Shown piece after piece: positions 32,897 to 41,397 of a stretch of DNA of 64,000 nt. Numbering within the stretch: position 1 is the stretch's first letter; each line of letters starts with the position of its first letter. This DNA comes from Bacteroidota bacterium (GTDB lineage: Bacteria; Bacteroidota; Bacteroidia; 2-12-FULL-35-15). The stretch spans positions 1 through 64,000 of the forward strand of contig JAOQAD010000015.1 of NCBI GenBank assembly GCA_025963775.1. The letters are read 5' to 3'. The position numbers and the translations under genes were made by a program. The notes under the pieces were generated by a model. The model was not told the origin of the DNA. It saw only the letters and a program-made list of their open reading frames with translations, and did not search any database.

Positions 32897-35800
32897 GTGC
32901 AGTTATTACCTACTTCAGTACTTAAAAGATCCCCGCTCATTATTTTAGCATTGTGCCTCTTTGCCTTGAACGGCAATGCGCAGTTCTATAATGGTTCCCA
33001 GATGGATTTTGGTAAGAACCGCGTGAAATACGAGAACTTCTTCTGGACCTATTACATTTACGACCGTTACGATGTGTATTTCTACGAAGAAGGAAAGGAC
33101 CTCGCGAATTATGTTTCCAGGTCGGCCAAAAAGCAGATGGAAGCCGTGGAGCGCCTGTTCGATTATTCCTTCGATGGAAAGATCCAGTTCATCTGTTACA
33201 ACAAACAATCGGATTTCAAGCAAAGCAACATCGGCCTTTCTTCCGAAGACCAGTACAATACAGGCGGCGTAACCCGCATTGCCGGCTCCAAGATCATTCT
33301 CTATTATGAAGGCGATCATGAAAAGCTGGATGCGCAGATCCGTGCCGGGCTTGCAGAAGTGCTTATCGACCAGATGATGTACGGCGGCAATGTACGCGAG
33401 ATGCTGAAGAATAACACCCTGCTCAATCTTCCTGAATGGTATACCAAAGGCCTGATCGATTATGTGTCGACCGACTGGAACTCCGACATTGACAACCGCG
33501 TGAAGGATGGCATCATGAGCGGAAGGTATAAGAACATCAACCGCCTCGAAGGTGTGGATGCCGTTTATGCAGGCCATGCTTTGTGGAAGCACATTGCGGA
33601 TAACTATGGAGAAGCAGTGATCTCCAACCTGCTTTATATGACCAAGGTGAGCCGCAATATTGATAACTCCGCGCTTTTTGTACTGGGCATCTCCATCAAA
33701 AATTTATGGAACGATTGCTACAACACCTACCAGAAAAAATATACCGATACCGATGCTACAAAGGTGCTTCCGGCATCTGCCCCGGTTGTGCTGAAACCAA
33801 AAGCATCCCGCGTGTACAGCAACTTAAAGGTAAGCCCCGATGGAAATTACATTTTGTACAGTACCAATGAAATGGGGCAGTACAAGATCTGGCTGTACGA
33901 TGTGCAGAACAAGAAGACAAAGCGCATCTTAAAATCCGGTGTGAAGATCGACCGCATCAACGATTATTCTTTCCCTTTGCTGGCATGGCATCCGAGTGGG
34001 AAGATCTTTACATACATGGAAGAGCGCAAGGGAATTATTGTGATGACGACTTACGATATGGAATCGAAGGAAAAAACACAGCGTAATATTTTCGGCTTCG
34101 AAAAGATCCTTGATTATTCCTATAATGACGACGGAAAAAAGTTCGTAATGTCAGCAGTGCAGAAGGGACAAACGGATATCTTTATTTTTACTGCTGCATC
34201 AAACGGCTACGACCAGATCACGAAAGATCTGTATGATGACCTGAGCCCGCGCTTTGTGCATAATTCAAAAGAAATTGTATTCGCTTCCAACAGGCCGGTG
34301 GATACCTTGTTCTTCGATTCAAAGCGCAAATACGAAGAGCCGCAGCCGCACAGGGATTTGTTCGTGTTCGATAACGTCAGCAAATCGCATGTGCTGAAGC
34401 GCATCACCAACACCCCGGGCATCGATGAGATGTATCCTGCGGATTATGACAGCACGCACATCTCTTACCTGAGCGATCTGAATGGGATAAGGAACCGTTA
34501 CATTGCACGCTTCGACAGCGCCATTGCCTACGTGGATACAGCCGCGCATTATAAAACGGTTACCACTACTTTCCCCGTTACCAATTATTCGCGCAGCATT
34601 TTACAACAGGATGTGAATGTAAAGGCACACAAATACACCGAGATCATTTTTGAGAATGGCAAATACAAAATGTACGTTTTGCCAATCGCAAGTGCCGCTT
34701 CCTTAACACCGCTTAACCTGAAAAACACTTCTTACCGCGATTACCGCGACAGAGTTGAGAAAAAAGAACAGGTGGAAGCTGAGGCGAAGAGCAAAGTGAT
34801 CAATGATTCGCCGCCTGCAGAAGATGTGAAAACAGTGATCGAGATCCAGGAGAAGAAAGACAGCAGCGAAGTGGACATTAACAACTACACCTTCCAGGAT
34901 GAAAAGCCGAAAACAACAAAGGAGCAGCCGAAAATAGAAATAAAGAATTCCACCGATACTGCTTCATCGCAGCAAAACAAGCCGGCAGAATTTGTGCTGG
35001 GCAAGCAGCGTAATTACAATACGAACTATTCGGTGGATTACGTAGTATCGCAGCTCGACAACTCTTTCCTCAACAGCTCCTACCAGAAATTTACCGGCGG
35101 CGGAAGCCCGATCTATTTGAATCCCGGGCTGAATGCATTCTTCAAAATAGGGATGAGCGACCTGTTCGAGGATTACCGGATCACGGGCGGCATGCGCTTT
35201 TCCGGCGATTTCAACAGTAACGAGTTTTTTCTCAGCTACGAGAACAGGATGAAGAACATCGACAAGCAGGTGGTGGTTCACCGCCAGGGACTGCTGAATG
35301 TATCCGGCGCCGGTTCGCTGGTGAAAGTGCATACACATGACATCCGCTACATTCTCAAATATCCTTTTTCGGAAGTGGCGAGCTTACGCGGATCACTTTC
35401 TTACCGCAACGACAGGACCGTTTTCCTTGCAACCGATATCAACAACCTGAAGAAGCGGAACGAGTATGAGAACTGGGGCTCTGCCAAACTGGAATATGTG
35501 TATGACAATACCATCAAGCGCGGATTGAATTTGTACAACGGCCTGCGCGGAAAGTTGTTTGCAGAATATTATCGCCAGATCGACAAAGCGGAAACAGATT
35601 TTTATGTGCTGGGAATGGACTGGAGATATTACAAAAAAATTCACCGCGACCTTATCTGGGCAAACCGTATTGCAGCAAGCACTTCCTTCGGAAAGCAAAA
35701 GCTTATTTATTACATGGGCGGCGTGGACAACTGGTTTGGCGCCAAATTCGACAACACCACCAACATTGCTACCGACCAGCATTATGCTTACCAGACGCTG

Positions 35801-36202
35801 GCGACCAACATGCGCGGCTTTTACCAGAATGTGCGAAACGGTAACAGCTTCGCGGTGCTCAACAGCGAGCTTCGTTTCCCGATCTTCAAGTATTTATACA
35901 AGCGCCCGATCCGCGCCGATTTCATCCAGAACTTCCAGATCATCGTGTTTGGAGATGTTGGAACTGCATGGACCGGCCCGAACCCGTACTCGGATAAGAA
36001 CTCGCTGAACACCCAGGTCATTTACCAGGATCCGCTGGAGATCACCCTGAAAACACAGCACAATCCGATTGTCGGCGGCTACGGCTGGGGCATCAGGAGC
36101 CGGTTGTTCGGTTACTTCATCCGCCTCGACAGGGCATGGGGAGTGCAGGATGGCATTGTGCTGAAACCGATCTGGCACCTTTCACTGAGTCTCGACTTTT
36201 AA
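32897..36202 (+). CDS. large outer-membrane protein: peptidase-MA-like domain, PD40 propeller and C-terminal barrel
   Basis: A 1101-residue exported protein. A signal peptide (ending GNAQ near 28) is followed by a gluzincin-like domain (about 30-290): its LPEWYTKGLIDYVS helix matches the second motif of MA peptidases, but the HExxH helix is replaced by AGLAEVLIDQMM, so it is probably inactive. PD40/TolB-like propeller repeats (about 305-560; LKVSPDGNYILYSTNEMG) and a Lys/Glu-rich linker come next. The last 400 residues resemble an Omp85/BamA-type surface-antigen barrel ending in Phe (LSLSLDF), the BAM recognition pattern. Such proteins are widespread in Bacteroidota, but the function is undefined. 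Confidence 0.78.
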   Translation: MQLLPTSVLKRSPLIILALCLFALNGNAQFYNGSQMDFGKNRVKYENFFWTYYIYDRYDVYFYEEGKDLANYVSRSAKKQMEAVERLFDYSFDGKIQFICYNKQSDFKQSNIGLSSEDQYNTGGVTRIAGSKIILYYEGDHEKLDAQIRAGLAEVLIDQMMYGGNVREMLKNNTLLNLPEWYTKGLIDYVSTDWNSDIDNRVKDGIMSGRYKNINRLEGVDAVYAGHALWKHIADNYGEAVISNLLYMTKVSRNIDNSALFVLGISIKNLWNDCYNTYQKKYTDTDATKVLPASAPVVLKPKASRVYSNLKVSPDGNYILYSTNEMGQYKIWLYDVQNKKTKRILKSGVKIDRINDYSFPLLAWHPSGKIFTYMEERKGIIVMTTYDMESKEKTQRNIFGFEKILDYSYNDDGKKFVMSAVQKGQTDIFIFTAASNGYDQITKDLYDDLSPRFVHNSKEIVFASNRPVDTLFFDSKRKYEEPQPHRDLFVFDNVSKSHVLKRITNTPGIDEMYPADYDSTHISYLSDLNGIRNRYIARFDSAIAYVDTAAHYKTVTTTFPVTNYSRSILQQDVNVKAHKYTEIIFENGKYKMYVLPIASAASLTPLNLKNTSYRDYRDRVEKKEQVEAEAKSKVINDSPPAEDVKTVIEIQEKKDSSEVDINNYTFQDEKPKTTKEQPKIEIKNSTDTASSQQNKPAEFVLGKQRNYNTNYSVDYVVSQLDNSFLNSSYQKFTGGGSPIYLNPGLNAFFKIGMSDLFEDYRITGGMRFSGDFNSNEFFLSYENRMKNIDKQVVVHRQGLLNVSGAGSLVKVHTHDIRYILKYPFSEVASLRGSLSYRNDRTVFLATDINNLKKRNEYENWGSAKLEYVYDNTIKRGLNLYNGLRGKLFAEYYRQIDKAETDFYVLGMDWRYYKKIHRDLIWANRIAASTSFGKQKLIYYMGGVDNWFGAKFDNTTNIATDQHYAYQTLATNMRGFYQNVRNGNSFAVLNSELRFPIFKYLYKRPIRADFIQNFQIIVFGDVGTAWTGPNPYSDKNSLNTQVIYQDPLEITLKTQHNPIVGGYGWGIRSRLFGYFIRLDRAWGVQDGIVLKPIWHLSLSLDF

Positions 36203-36234
36203 AAAATCCATTCTTGAAAAACTCTTCTTCAAAT

Positions 36235-36597
36235 ATGACAACAATAATGATTTTGCTTGGTGTCGGCTTAATGGCCGGCATTCTTAGCGGTATGGTAGGA
36301 GTTGGAGGCGGAATTATCATTGTTCCTGCATTGGTATACTTCATGGCAATGAGCCAGCACCAGGCGCAGGGCACATCGCTTGCCGTATTGTTGTTGCCGG
36401 TGGGGATCTTTGCCGTGATGAACTATTACAAAGCCGGTTTTGTGGATGTGCGCTCCACGCTGATCATTGCCAGTACATTCCTGATCGGTGGATTTATCGG
36501 CTCCAAGATCGCGATCGCGATCGACCAGAACATGGTGAAAAAAATATTCGGAGTGGTGCTGCTGCTGGTAGCATTTAAAATGATCCTTGGAAAATAA
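36235..36597 (+). CDS. half-size TSUP (TauE/SafE) family permease
   Basis: A 120-residue membrane protein with four helices and the TSUP signature GILSGMVGVGGGIIIVPAL near the N-terminus, plus GTSLAVLLLPVG. Full-length TauE/SafE permeases have two such halves (about 250 residues); this is one half with an intact start and stop and would need to dimerise. The frame is open from 36136, but that part overlaps the upstream gene out of frame, so ATG 36235 is chosen. The transported anion is unknown. It overlaps or abuts the next gene. Confidence 0.85.
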   Translation: MTTIMILLGVGLMAGILSGMVGVGGGIIIVPALVYFMAMSQHQAQGTSLAVLLLPVGIFAVMNYYKAGFVDVRSTLIIASTFLIGGFIGSKIAIAIDQNMVKKIFGVVLLLVAFKMILGK

Positions 36598-36607
36598 TCC
36601 CGCGTGC

Positions 36608-37798
36608 ATGCATCAGCTCATTACAAAGATCAAAGCACTTTCCGCACAGTACCTGCCCGAGATGATCGCCATCCGCAGGCATCTGCATGCACACCCGGAG
36701 ATCTCGTTCGAGGAATACAATACATCAGCAAGCATCGTTTCGAAACTGATCGAATACGGGATTCCTTACCGGGATGGAATTGTAAATACCGGTATCGTGG
36801 CGGTTATCGAAGGAAAGAATCCCTCAAAAAAAACAGTGGCGCTTCGTGCCGATATGGATGCATTGCCTATAACCGAAATGAATAACTGCGAGTACAAATC
36901 GGTGAACGTGGGGCTGATGCATGCCTGCGGGCACGATGTGCACAGCGCTTCACTGCTCGGCACTGCAAAAATACTGAATGAATTAAAGAACGAATTTGAA
37001 GGGACTGTAAAGCTGATCTTTCAGCCGGGTGAAGAAAAATTACCGGGAGGCGCTTCGCTGATGATAAAGGAAGGCGTGCTTGAAAATCCAAGTCCGCAGC
37101 GGATCTTCGGGCAGCATGTTTTTCCGAGCATGGAGACAGGCAAAGTTGGTTTCCGGAGCGGAATGTACATGGCGAGCACGGATGAGCTCTATCTTACTGT
37201 AAAAGGCAAAGGAGGGCATGCTGCAATGGTGAATGAATATGTGAACCCGCTGCTGATCGCTTCAAAGGTACTAACGGAGCTGAACAATGCATTCATGGTG
37301 AAAGAACAAACCATTCCAACGGTGCTTGCATTCGGGAAGATCACAGGCAGTGGTGCCACCAATGTGATCCCGGATGAGGTGAAGATAGAAGGGACCTTCC
37401 GTACAATGAACGAAAAATGGAGAGCGGAAGCACATGAAAAAATGAAAAGGATGGCAGAAGAGATCGCGGTGCAAATGGGTGGAAGCTGCGAATTCAGGGT
37501 CGCGCACGGATATCCTTTTTTGGTGAACGATGAGCAAACTACCGATGCTGCCCGCCGGGCGGCTGAACAATATGTAGGCAAAGAGAATGTGGAAGAGCTC
37601 CCGATGCGCATGACAGCTGAGGACTTTGCATTTTTCTCACAGCAGCTGCCTGCCTGCTTTTACCGCCTGGGTACTGGCAATAAAGCAAAAGGTATCACCA
37701 GCGGCGTGCATACATCCACCTTCGACATTGATGAAAATGCGCTGGAGACCGGTGCCGGCCTCATGGCATGGCTTACGCTGAATGAGCTGGGAGCCTGA
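36608..37798 (+). CDS. M20 family metallopeptidase (N-acyl-L-amino acid amidohydrolase type)
   Basis: A 396-residue amidohydrolase of the IAL/ILR1 branch of M20. Metal ligands are visible in MHACGHDVH (Cys and His), PGEEKLPGG (Glu pair), IFGQHVFPS (His) and TSGVHTSTF (His near the end). ADMDALPI and RRHLHAHPE are family signatures. A small dimerisation domain is inserted near 185-300. Start: ATG 36608 is preferred to ATG 36587, which overlaps the TSUP gene. It probably hydrolyses N-acylated amino acids or peptides in the cytoplasm. Confidence 0.92.
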   Translation: MHQLITKIKALSAQYLPEMIAIRRHLHAHPEISFEEYNTSASIVSKLIEYGIPYRDGIVNTGIVAVIEGKNPSKKTVALRADMDALPITEMNNCEYKSVNVGLMHACGHDVHSASLLGTAKILNELKNEFEGTVKLIFQPGEEKLPGGASLMIKEGVLENPSPQRIFGQHVFPSMETGKVGFRSGMYMASTDELYLTVKGKGGHAAMVNEYVNPLLIASKVLTELNNAFMVKEQTIPTVLAFGKITGSGATNVIPDEVKIEGTFRTMNEKWRAEAHEKMKRMAEEIAVQMGGSCEFRVAHGYPFLVNDEQTTDAARRAAEQYVGKENVEELPMRMTAEDFAFFSQQLPACFYRLGTGNKAKGITSGVHTSTFDIDENALETGAGLMAWLTLNELGA

Positions 37799-37902
37799 TC
37801 CAAATCTCTTTTAACGGAATAATAATTAAATTAAAACGCTGCCAAAGGCATCCTTCCGGGTCTTTTAGCGTCTAAAGAATAGAATAAAGAATAGCATAGC
37901 AC

Positions 37903-39336
37903 ATGATCAAAGAGCTTAAAACATTACCCTTCTGGTTACTCACCTTCGCATTAATCATCATACTCACTTTATCGCAGCTTCTCCGGGATGGCATATTCAT
38001 GGATGGAATGCTGTACATCAGCGTAAGCAAGAACCTTGCAGAGGGCATCGGAACTTTCTGGGATCCCTGCTTCAGCGCAACGAACATGCCTTCGTTCCAT
38101 GAACAGCCGCCGCTGTATTTCGGACTGCTTGCCTTGTTCTACAAAGTGTTCGGCACGGGCATGTACGTGGAGCGCCTGTTTTGCTTTTTATGCTTCGGTA
38201 CGGTTACATTTTACATTCACCTGCTGTGGCGGAAGATCTATAGCGATGACCAGCAGGCTGCCGTGAACAGCTGGCTGCCTGTATTGTTCTGGTCTGTCAT
38301 TCCTGTCTGCTTCTGGGCTTATGCCAATCATGTGGAAGAAACACTGATGGCTGTTTTTGCCGTTGCAGCGGTCTATCATGTTTGCTGTGCATTGTTCCGG
38401 AATGAAAAAGTGCTGCTGAACCTGGTGCTGGCAGGCGTGTTCGTTTTTCTTGCTACCCTCACAAAAGGCATCCAGGGAGCTTTCCCGCTGGTGTCTGTCG
38501 GCATCTACTGGCTTGTAACGCGGAACATTTCCTTTAAAAAAATGATCACTTGTTCGCTTGTGCTTTTAGCTGTTCCTGTGTGCATCTATTCCTTTCTGCT
38601 GATCAGCGATCCCGACGTGTACATGAGCTTTCAGAAGTATTTCAATGCCCGGATTGTAGAAACATTTAACAATGTGCGGCCAACCACCGACTCGCGCTTT
38701 GAGCTGCTGATCAAGCTTTTTTCCGAGATGCTGCCGGTGCTGTTGCTGAGCGGGATTATTCTGTTGCTCACAAAAATAAACAGGAAGGATATTGCCTTAA
38801 CAGGAAAGCACAAACAGGCAGCGCTGTGGTTCCTGCTGATCGGGCTTTCCGGCTCATTGCCGCTGATGGTCACATTTGAACAGCGGAGATTTTATCTGGT
38901 CACCGCATTGCCATTTTTTGTACTGGCGATCAGCATGCTTACTGTGCCGGGCATCAGTCACTGGATCAACAAGGCGGACGCATCTTCCAAAGGTTTTAAA
39001 TGGTTCAGGATCTCGCAGGTGACAGTGCTGCTTGTTGCTGTGGTGTATAGCTTCAGCGGGATGAAAGAGCCGAAGCGCGATAAGGACCTCCTGTCCGACA
39101 TTTATTATATCGGTAAAATCGTACCTCCGGGGGAGATCATGAGCATCCCGGTTGAAATGTACAACGACTGGAACCTAAAGGCATACATGATGCGGAATTT
39201 CCGGATCAGCCTGGATGAAAAAAATGCGAAAAAATATTTTCTTGTGAGAAAGGAATATTCCGCGAAGGTGCCGGCAAACTACAGGCTGTGTTCAAAAGGC
39301 ACAAAGGAGATCGACCTGTATGAAGCCTCTTTTTAA
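37903..39336 (+). CDS. GT39/ArnT-like membrane glycosyltransferase
   Basis: A 477-residue polytopic protein with about ten membrane helices. The N-terminal periplasmic loop reads RDGIFMDGMLYISVSKNLAEG, with the acidic pair and Tyr typical of GT-C enzymes related to ArnT and PMT, then MPSFHEQPPLYFGL. The soluble C-terminus is short. It is expected to transfer a sugar from a polyprenyl-phosphate donor on the periplasmic side; the acceptor is unknown. It stands alone between an M20 peptidase and small genes. Confidence 0.82.
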   Translation: MIKELKTLPFWLLTFALIIILTLSQLLRDGIFMDGMLYISVSKNLAEGIGTFWDPCFSATNMPSFHEQPPLYFGLLALFYKVFGTGMYVERLFCFLCFGTVTFYIHLLWRKIYSDDQQAAVNSWLPVLFWSVIPVCFWAYANHVEETLMAVFAVAAVYHVCCALFRNEKVLLNLVLAGVFVFLATLTKGIQGAFPLVSVGIYWLVTRNISFKKMITCSLVLLAVPVCIYSFLLISDPDVYMSFQKYFNARIVETFNNVRPTTDSRFELLIKLFSEMLPVLLLSGIILLLTKINRKDIALTGKHKQAALWFLLIGLSGSLPLMVTFEQRRFYLVTALPFFVLAISMLTVPGISHWINKADASSKGFKWFRISQVTVLLVAVVYSFSGMKEPKRDKDLLSDIYYIGKIVPPGEIMSIPVEMYNDWNLKAYMMRNFRISLDEKNAKKYFLVRKEYSAKVPANYRLCSKGTKEIDLYEASF

Positions 39337-39509
39337 CGTCCTGTCCTGATCCATCCTTGCGTTTTCAACTTTGTATCGTCCGGATTTGAGTGGTTGTCTA
39401 TCAATAACCACGGTTCGGAGATAAAATCCCCGGTGCCCGTTAATAGCCTGTTTTTACTGGCATATCCTTTGAATGCCTGTTGAAAAATGGTGAATAAGTC
39501 GGCTTTCAA
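39333..39509 (-). CDS. possible small gene or coding remnant, TTG start
   Basis: A 58-codon open frame on the minus strand with protein-like composition: KADLFTIFQQAFKGYAS, then a TGTGDFISEPWLLIDNHSNP block and KTQGWIRTGR. The stop (39333-39335) overlaps the stop of the convergent glycosyltransferase gene. No ATG is available; the in-frame stop above lies about 10 codons before the TTG. It occupies an otherwise empty 280-base gap. It may be a short protein or the 3' end of a decayed gene; I recognise no family. Confidence 0.3.
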   Translation of the reverse strand: MKADLFTIFQQAFKGYASKNRLLTGTGDFISEPWLLIDNHSNPDDTKLKTQGWIRTGR

Positions 39510-39526
39510 AAAACACTTTTTCCATT

Positions 39527-39534
39527 TATATTTG
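39527..39534 (+). promoter_or_regulatory. Bacteroidota -7 promoter element
   Basis: TATATTTG lies 83 bases before the ATG of the 81-residue protein at 39618, leaving a long 5' leader. Confidence 0.4.
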
Positions 39535-39617
39535 TTTTAGCACAGAAACAGAAACACATTTGCGGCTTGTTCTTTTTACACAGGGAATTGCCAAAAAAAG
39601 ATCTCAAATTTATTGCA

Positions 39618-39863
39618 ATGGACAAAAGAGAAAAGTTCGAAGTATTGACCATGGATCAACAGGTTGATATTACCTGGAAAGGTGAATTCGTGAGCAGCAT
39701 TAAAGTGAAGAATTACTGCCTCCTGCTTTACCTCGTGGAAGATTCCTATTATGTGGAAGTGTTTTATAACTCCCACAAAAAGGAGATCATTTCGATCAAG
39801 CTGCTGGATGATTCCCGCCTGCCGCTGTATGCGGATGATATTTCGCTGGAGGCGCTGTATTAA
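39618..39863 (+). CDS. small protein of unknown function
   Basis: An 81-residue acidic protein (MDKREKFEVLTMDQQV at the start) with alternating hydrophobic strands, such as SIKVKNYCLLLYLVEDSYYVEVFY and KKEIISIKLL. It lacks a signal peptide and looks like a small beta-sheet protein. The frame is open from 39567, but ATG 39618 is the first good start. No family recognised. It is followed 27 bases later by a convergent membrane-protein gene. Confidence 0.65.
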   Translation: MDKREKFEVLTMDQQVDITWKGEFVSSIKVKNYCLLLYLVEDSYYVEVFYNSHKKEIISIKLLDDSRLPLYADDISLEALY

Positions 39864-39890
39864 CAATGAACTATAAATTTTGCGAATATT

Positions 39891-41324
39891 CTACTTCATT
39901 AACATGCTTCCCGAAGCGGGATATTCATGTATGACCTTTTTTTCCGGCGGTACTTTTGCCTGGCTGTCTTTCTCTATATAGTAAAAATCGAATTCGCCTG
40001 AAACTTCAGCTCTTGTTACTGTTTCCAGCCAGTCGAGCTTTTTTGTTTCACGGTAAAAGTTAATTCCCGGCTCAAAAAGCCAGGTCACTCCCAGTTTTAT
40101 TTTTTGTTTCCCCGAAGTATTCTTTTCCTTTTCAAGATCCTGGAGCATTTTTTTTGTGTCGGCATCAAAATTCCAGTTGCTGGCATAGCTGAGGTTCGCG
40201 CATGTTGAAAAATGAAAGGCCATTCCTGCTGTCAGCATGATCAGGAGTGCGAAGCCCGTGATCTTCAGTGCAGGCCCTTTTTCTGTTAATGCACTTAGCA
40301 AATGCACCAGCACCAGCATGTACAATGGCGTGATGAACAGCGCGAAACGCTCTACAATGTATGGGCTTCCGAGGAGGTAATGCTGCATGGCATTGAAAAA
40401 AAGGATAAGAAGCAGGGTAGAGAAAATGAAAAGCCCCCTGCGGTCCTGCTGCTGCATTTTCCCCCGGAAGAGCTTTGTAAGCAGCAGTGCCGCATAAGCA
40501 ATTACCGAGACAAGCACAAATGCATCGATGACGCGGAATACAGTGAAATCGTATGGCTGCTCATACAGGAACACATTGATCTGCGATGCGACCGTATCTT
40601 CCCAAAGGCCTTCCATGCCTCCAAAATCAATGCAGTTGAATCGGATGAGCTTCCTCACCGGTTCATAGCAGATCACAGCAAGAATGAGAACGGTAAAAAT
40701 AACGGTTCTGCTTTTCTGAAAATTTGTTTTGAGATCGCGGTACTTCAGGTAGGTCATCAGCTGGTGAATAACAATCACTGCAGCAAGGTAATTGAGCAGG
40801 GCAAAATTTGAAAGCACCGCAAGCGAGGCTGTGATCATGCAGTAGAAAAGCTGCCTGTCTTTTTCCTCTTTCATGTAGCAAATGAAGTAATACATGCTCA
40901 CCAGCATGAATGAAATGGCAAGTGCATAACCGCGTGCAAGTGAGAAAAACTCAAGCAGGTAAGGATTGATGTTCAGCAGGATGAATCCCGTGATGATCAC
41001 AAAACCCGAACGAAAATCCTTCAGCAAAAGAAAAGTGAACAGCAGGTATACTGCATGTGCAAGAATGCTGTGCAGGCGCAATGCTATTTCGGAGCTGCCG
41101 GTGGAATTGTCCCAAAGCTTCATGAACAGCGTGTTCAGGATATGATTGTTCGCCGACACCTGCGTAGTGCGGTTGGAGACGATCTCCATGAATGAGTCGT
41201 GTGAGCAGTACAGGTAAGTATAGCTTTCATCATGCGTGAAAGGGACATGGCATGCACGCAGCACTGTATAGCTAAGCAATGCTAAAGAAATAAGCAGGCA
41301 AGAAAGTTTTACAGCAGGATTCAT
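39891..41324 (-). CDS. polytopic membrane protein, GT-C-like glycosyltransferase
   Basis: A 477-residue protein with about ten to eleven hydrophobic segments. Its first periplasmic loop reads VPFTHDESYTYLYCSHDS, with the Asp-Glu pair placed as in GT-C glycosyltransferases, and the second loop has NNHILNTLFMKLW, common in Bacteroidota members of this type. The C-terminal soluble tail (about 390-477) ends in an SGSMLMK stretch. Sugar donor and acceptor are unknown. It may belong with the GT39-like enzyme at 37903 and the GT2 at 46316 in surface glycan or glycoprotein synthesis, but they are not in one operon. Confidence 0.75.
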   Translation of the reverse strand: MNPAVKLSCLLISLALLSYTVLRACHVPFTHDESYTYLYCSHDSFMEIVSNRTTQVSANNHILNTLFMKLWDNSTGSSEIALRLHSILAHAVYLLFTFLLLKDFRSGFVIITGFILLNINPYLLEFFSLARGYALAISFMLVSMYYFICYMKEEKDRQLFYCMITASLAVLSNFALLNYLAAVIVIHQLMTYLKYRDLKTNFQKSRTVIFTVLILAVICYEPVRKLIRFNCIDFGGMEGLWEDTVASQINVFLYEQPYDFTVFRVIDAFVLVSVIAYAALLLTKLFRGKMQQQDRRGLFIFSTLLLILFFNAMQHYLLGSPYIVERFALFITPLYMLVLVHLLSALTEKGPALKITGFALLIMLTAGMAFHFSTCANLSYASNWNFDADTKKMLQDLEKEKNTSGKQKIKLGVTWLFEPGINFYRETKKLDWLETVTRAEVSGEFDFYYIEKDSQAKVPPEKKVIHEYPASGSMLMK

Positions 41325-41342
41325 AAAACAGATTACGATCTA

Positions 41343-41375
41343 AAGATAAAAAAAAGCCCCGGAATGCGGGGCTTT
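41343..41375 (-). terminator. rho-independent terminator
   Basis: AAAGCCCCG (41353-41361) pairs with CGGGGCTTT (41367-41375); on the minus strand it is followed by a T-run from the A-rich 41343-41355. It lies 22 bases after the stop of the T9SS gene at 41398. Confidence 0.8.
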
Positions 41376-41397
41376 CGTATGGATAAACAAGGGCTTG

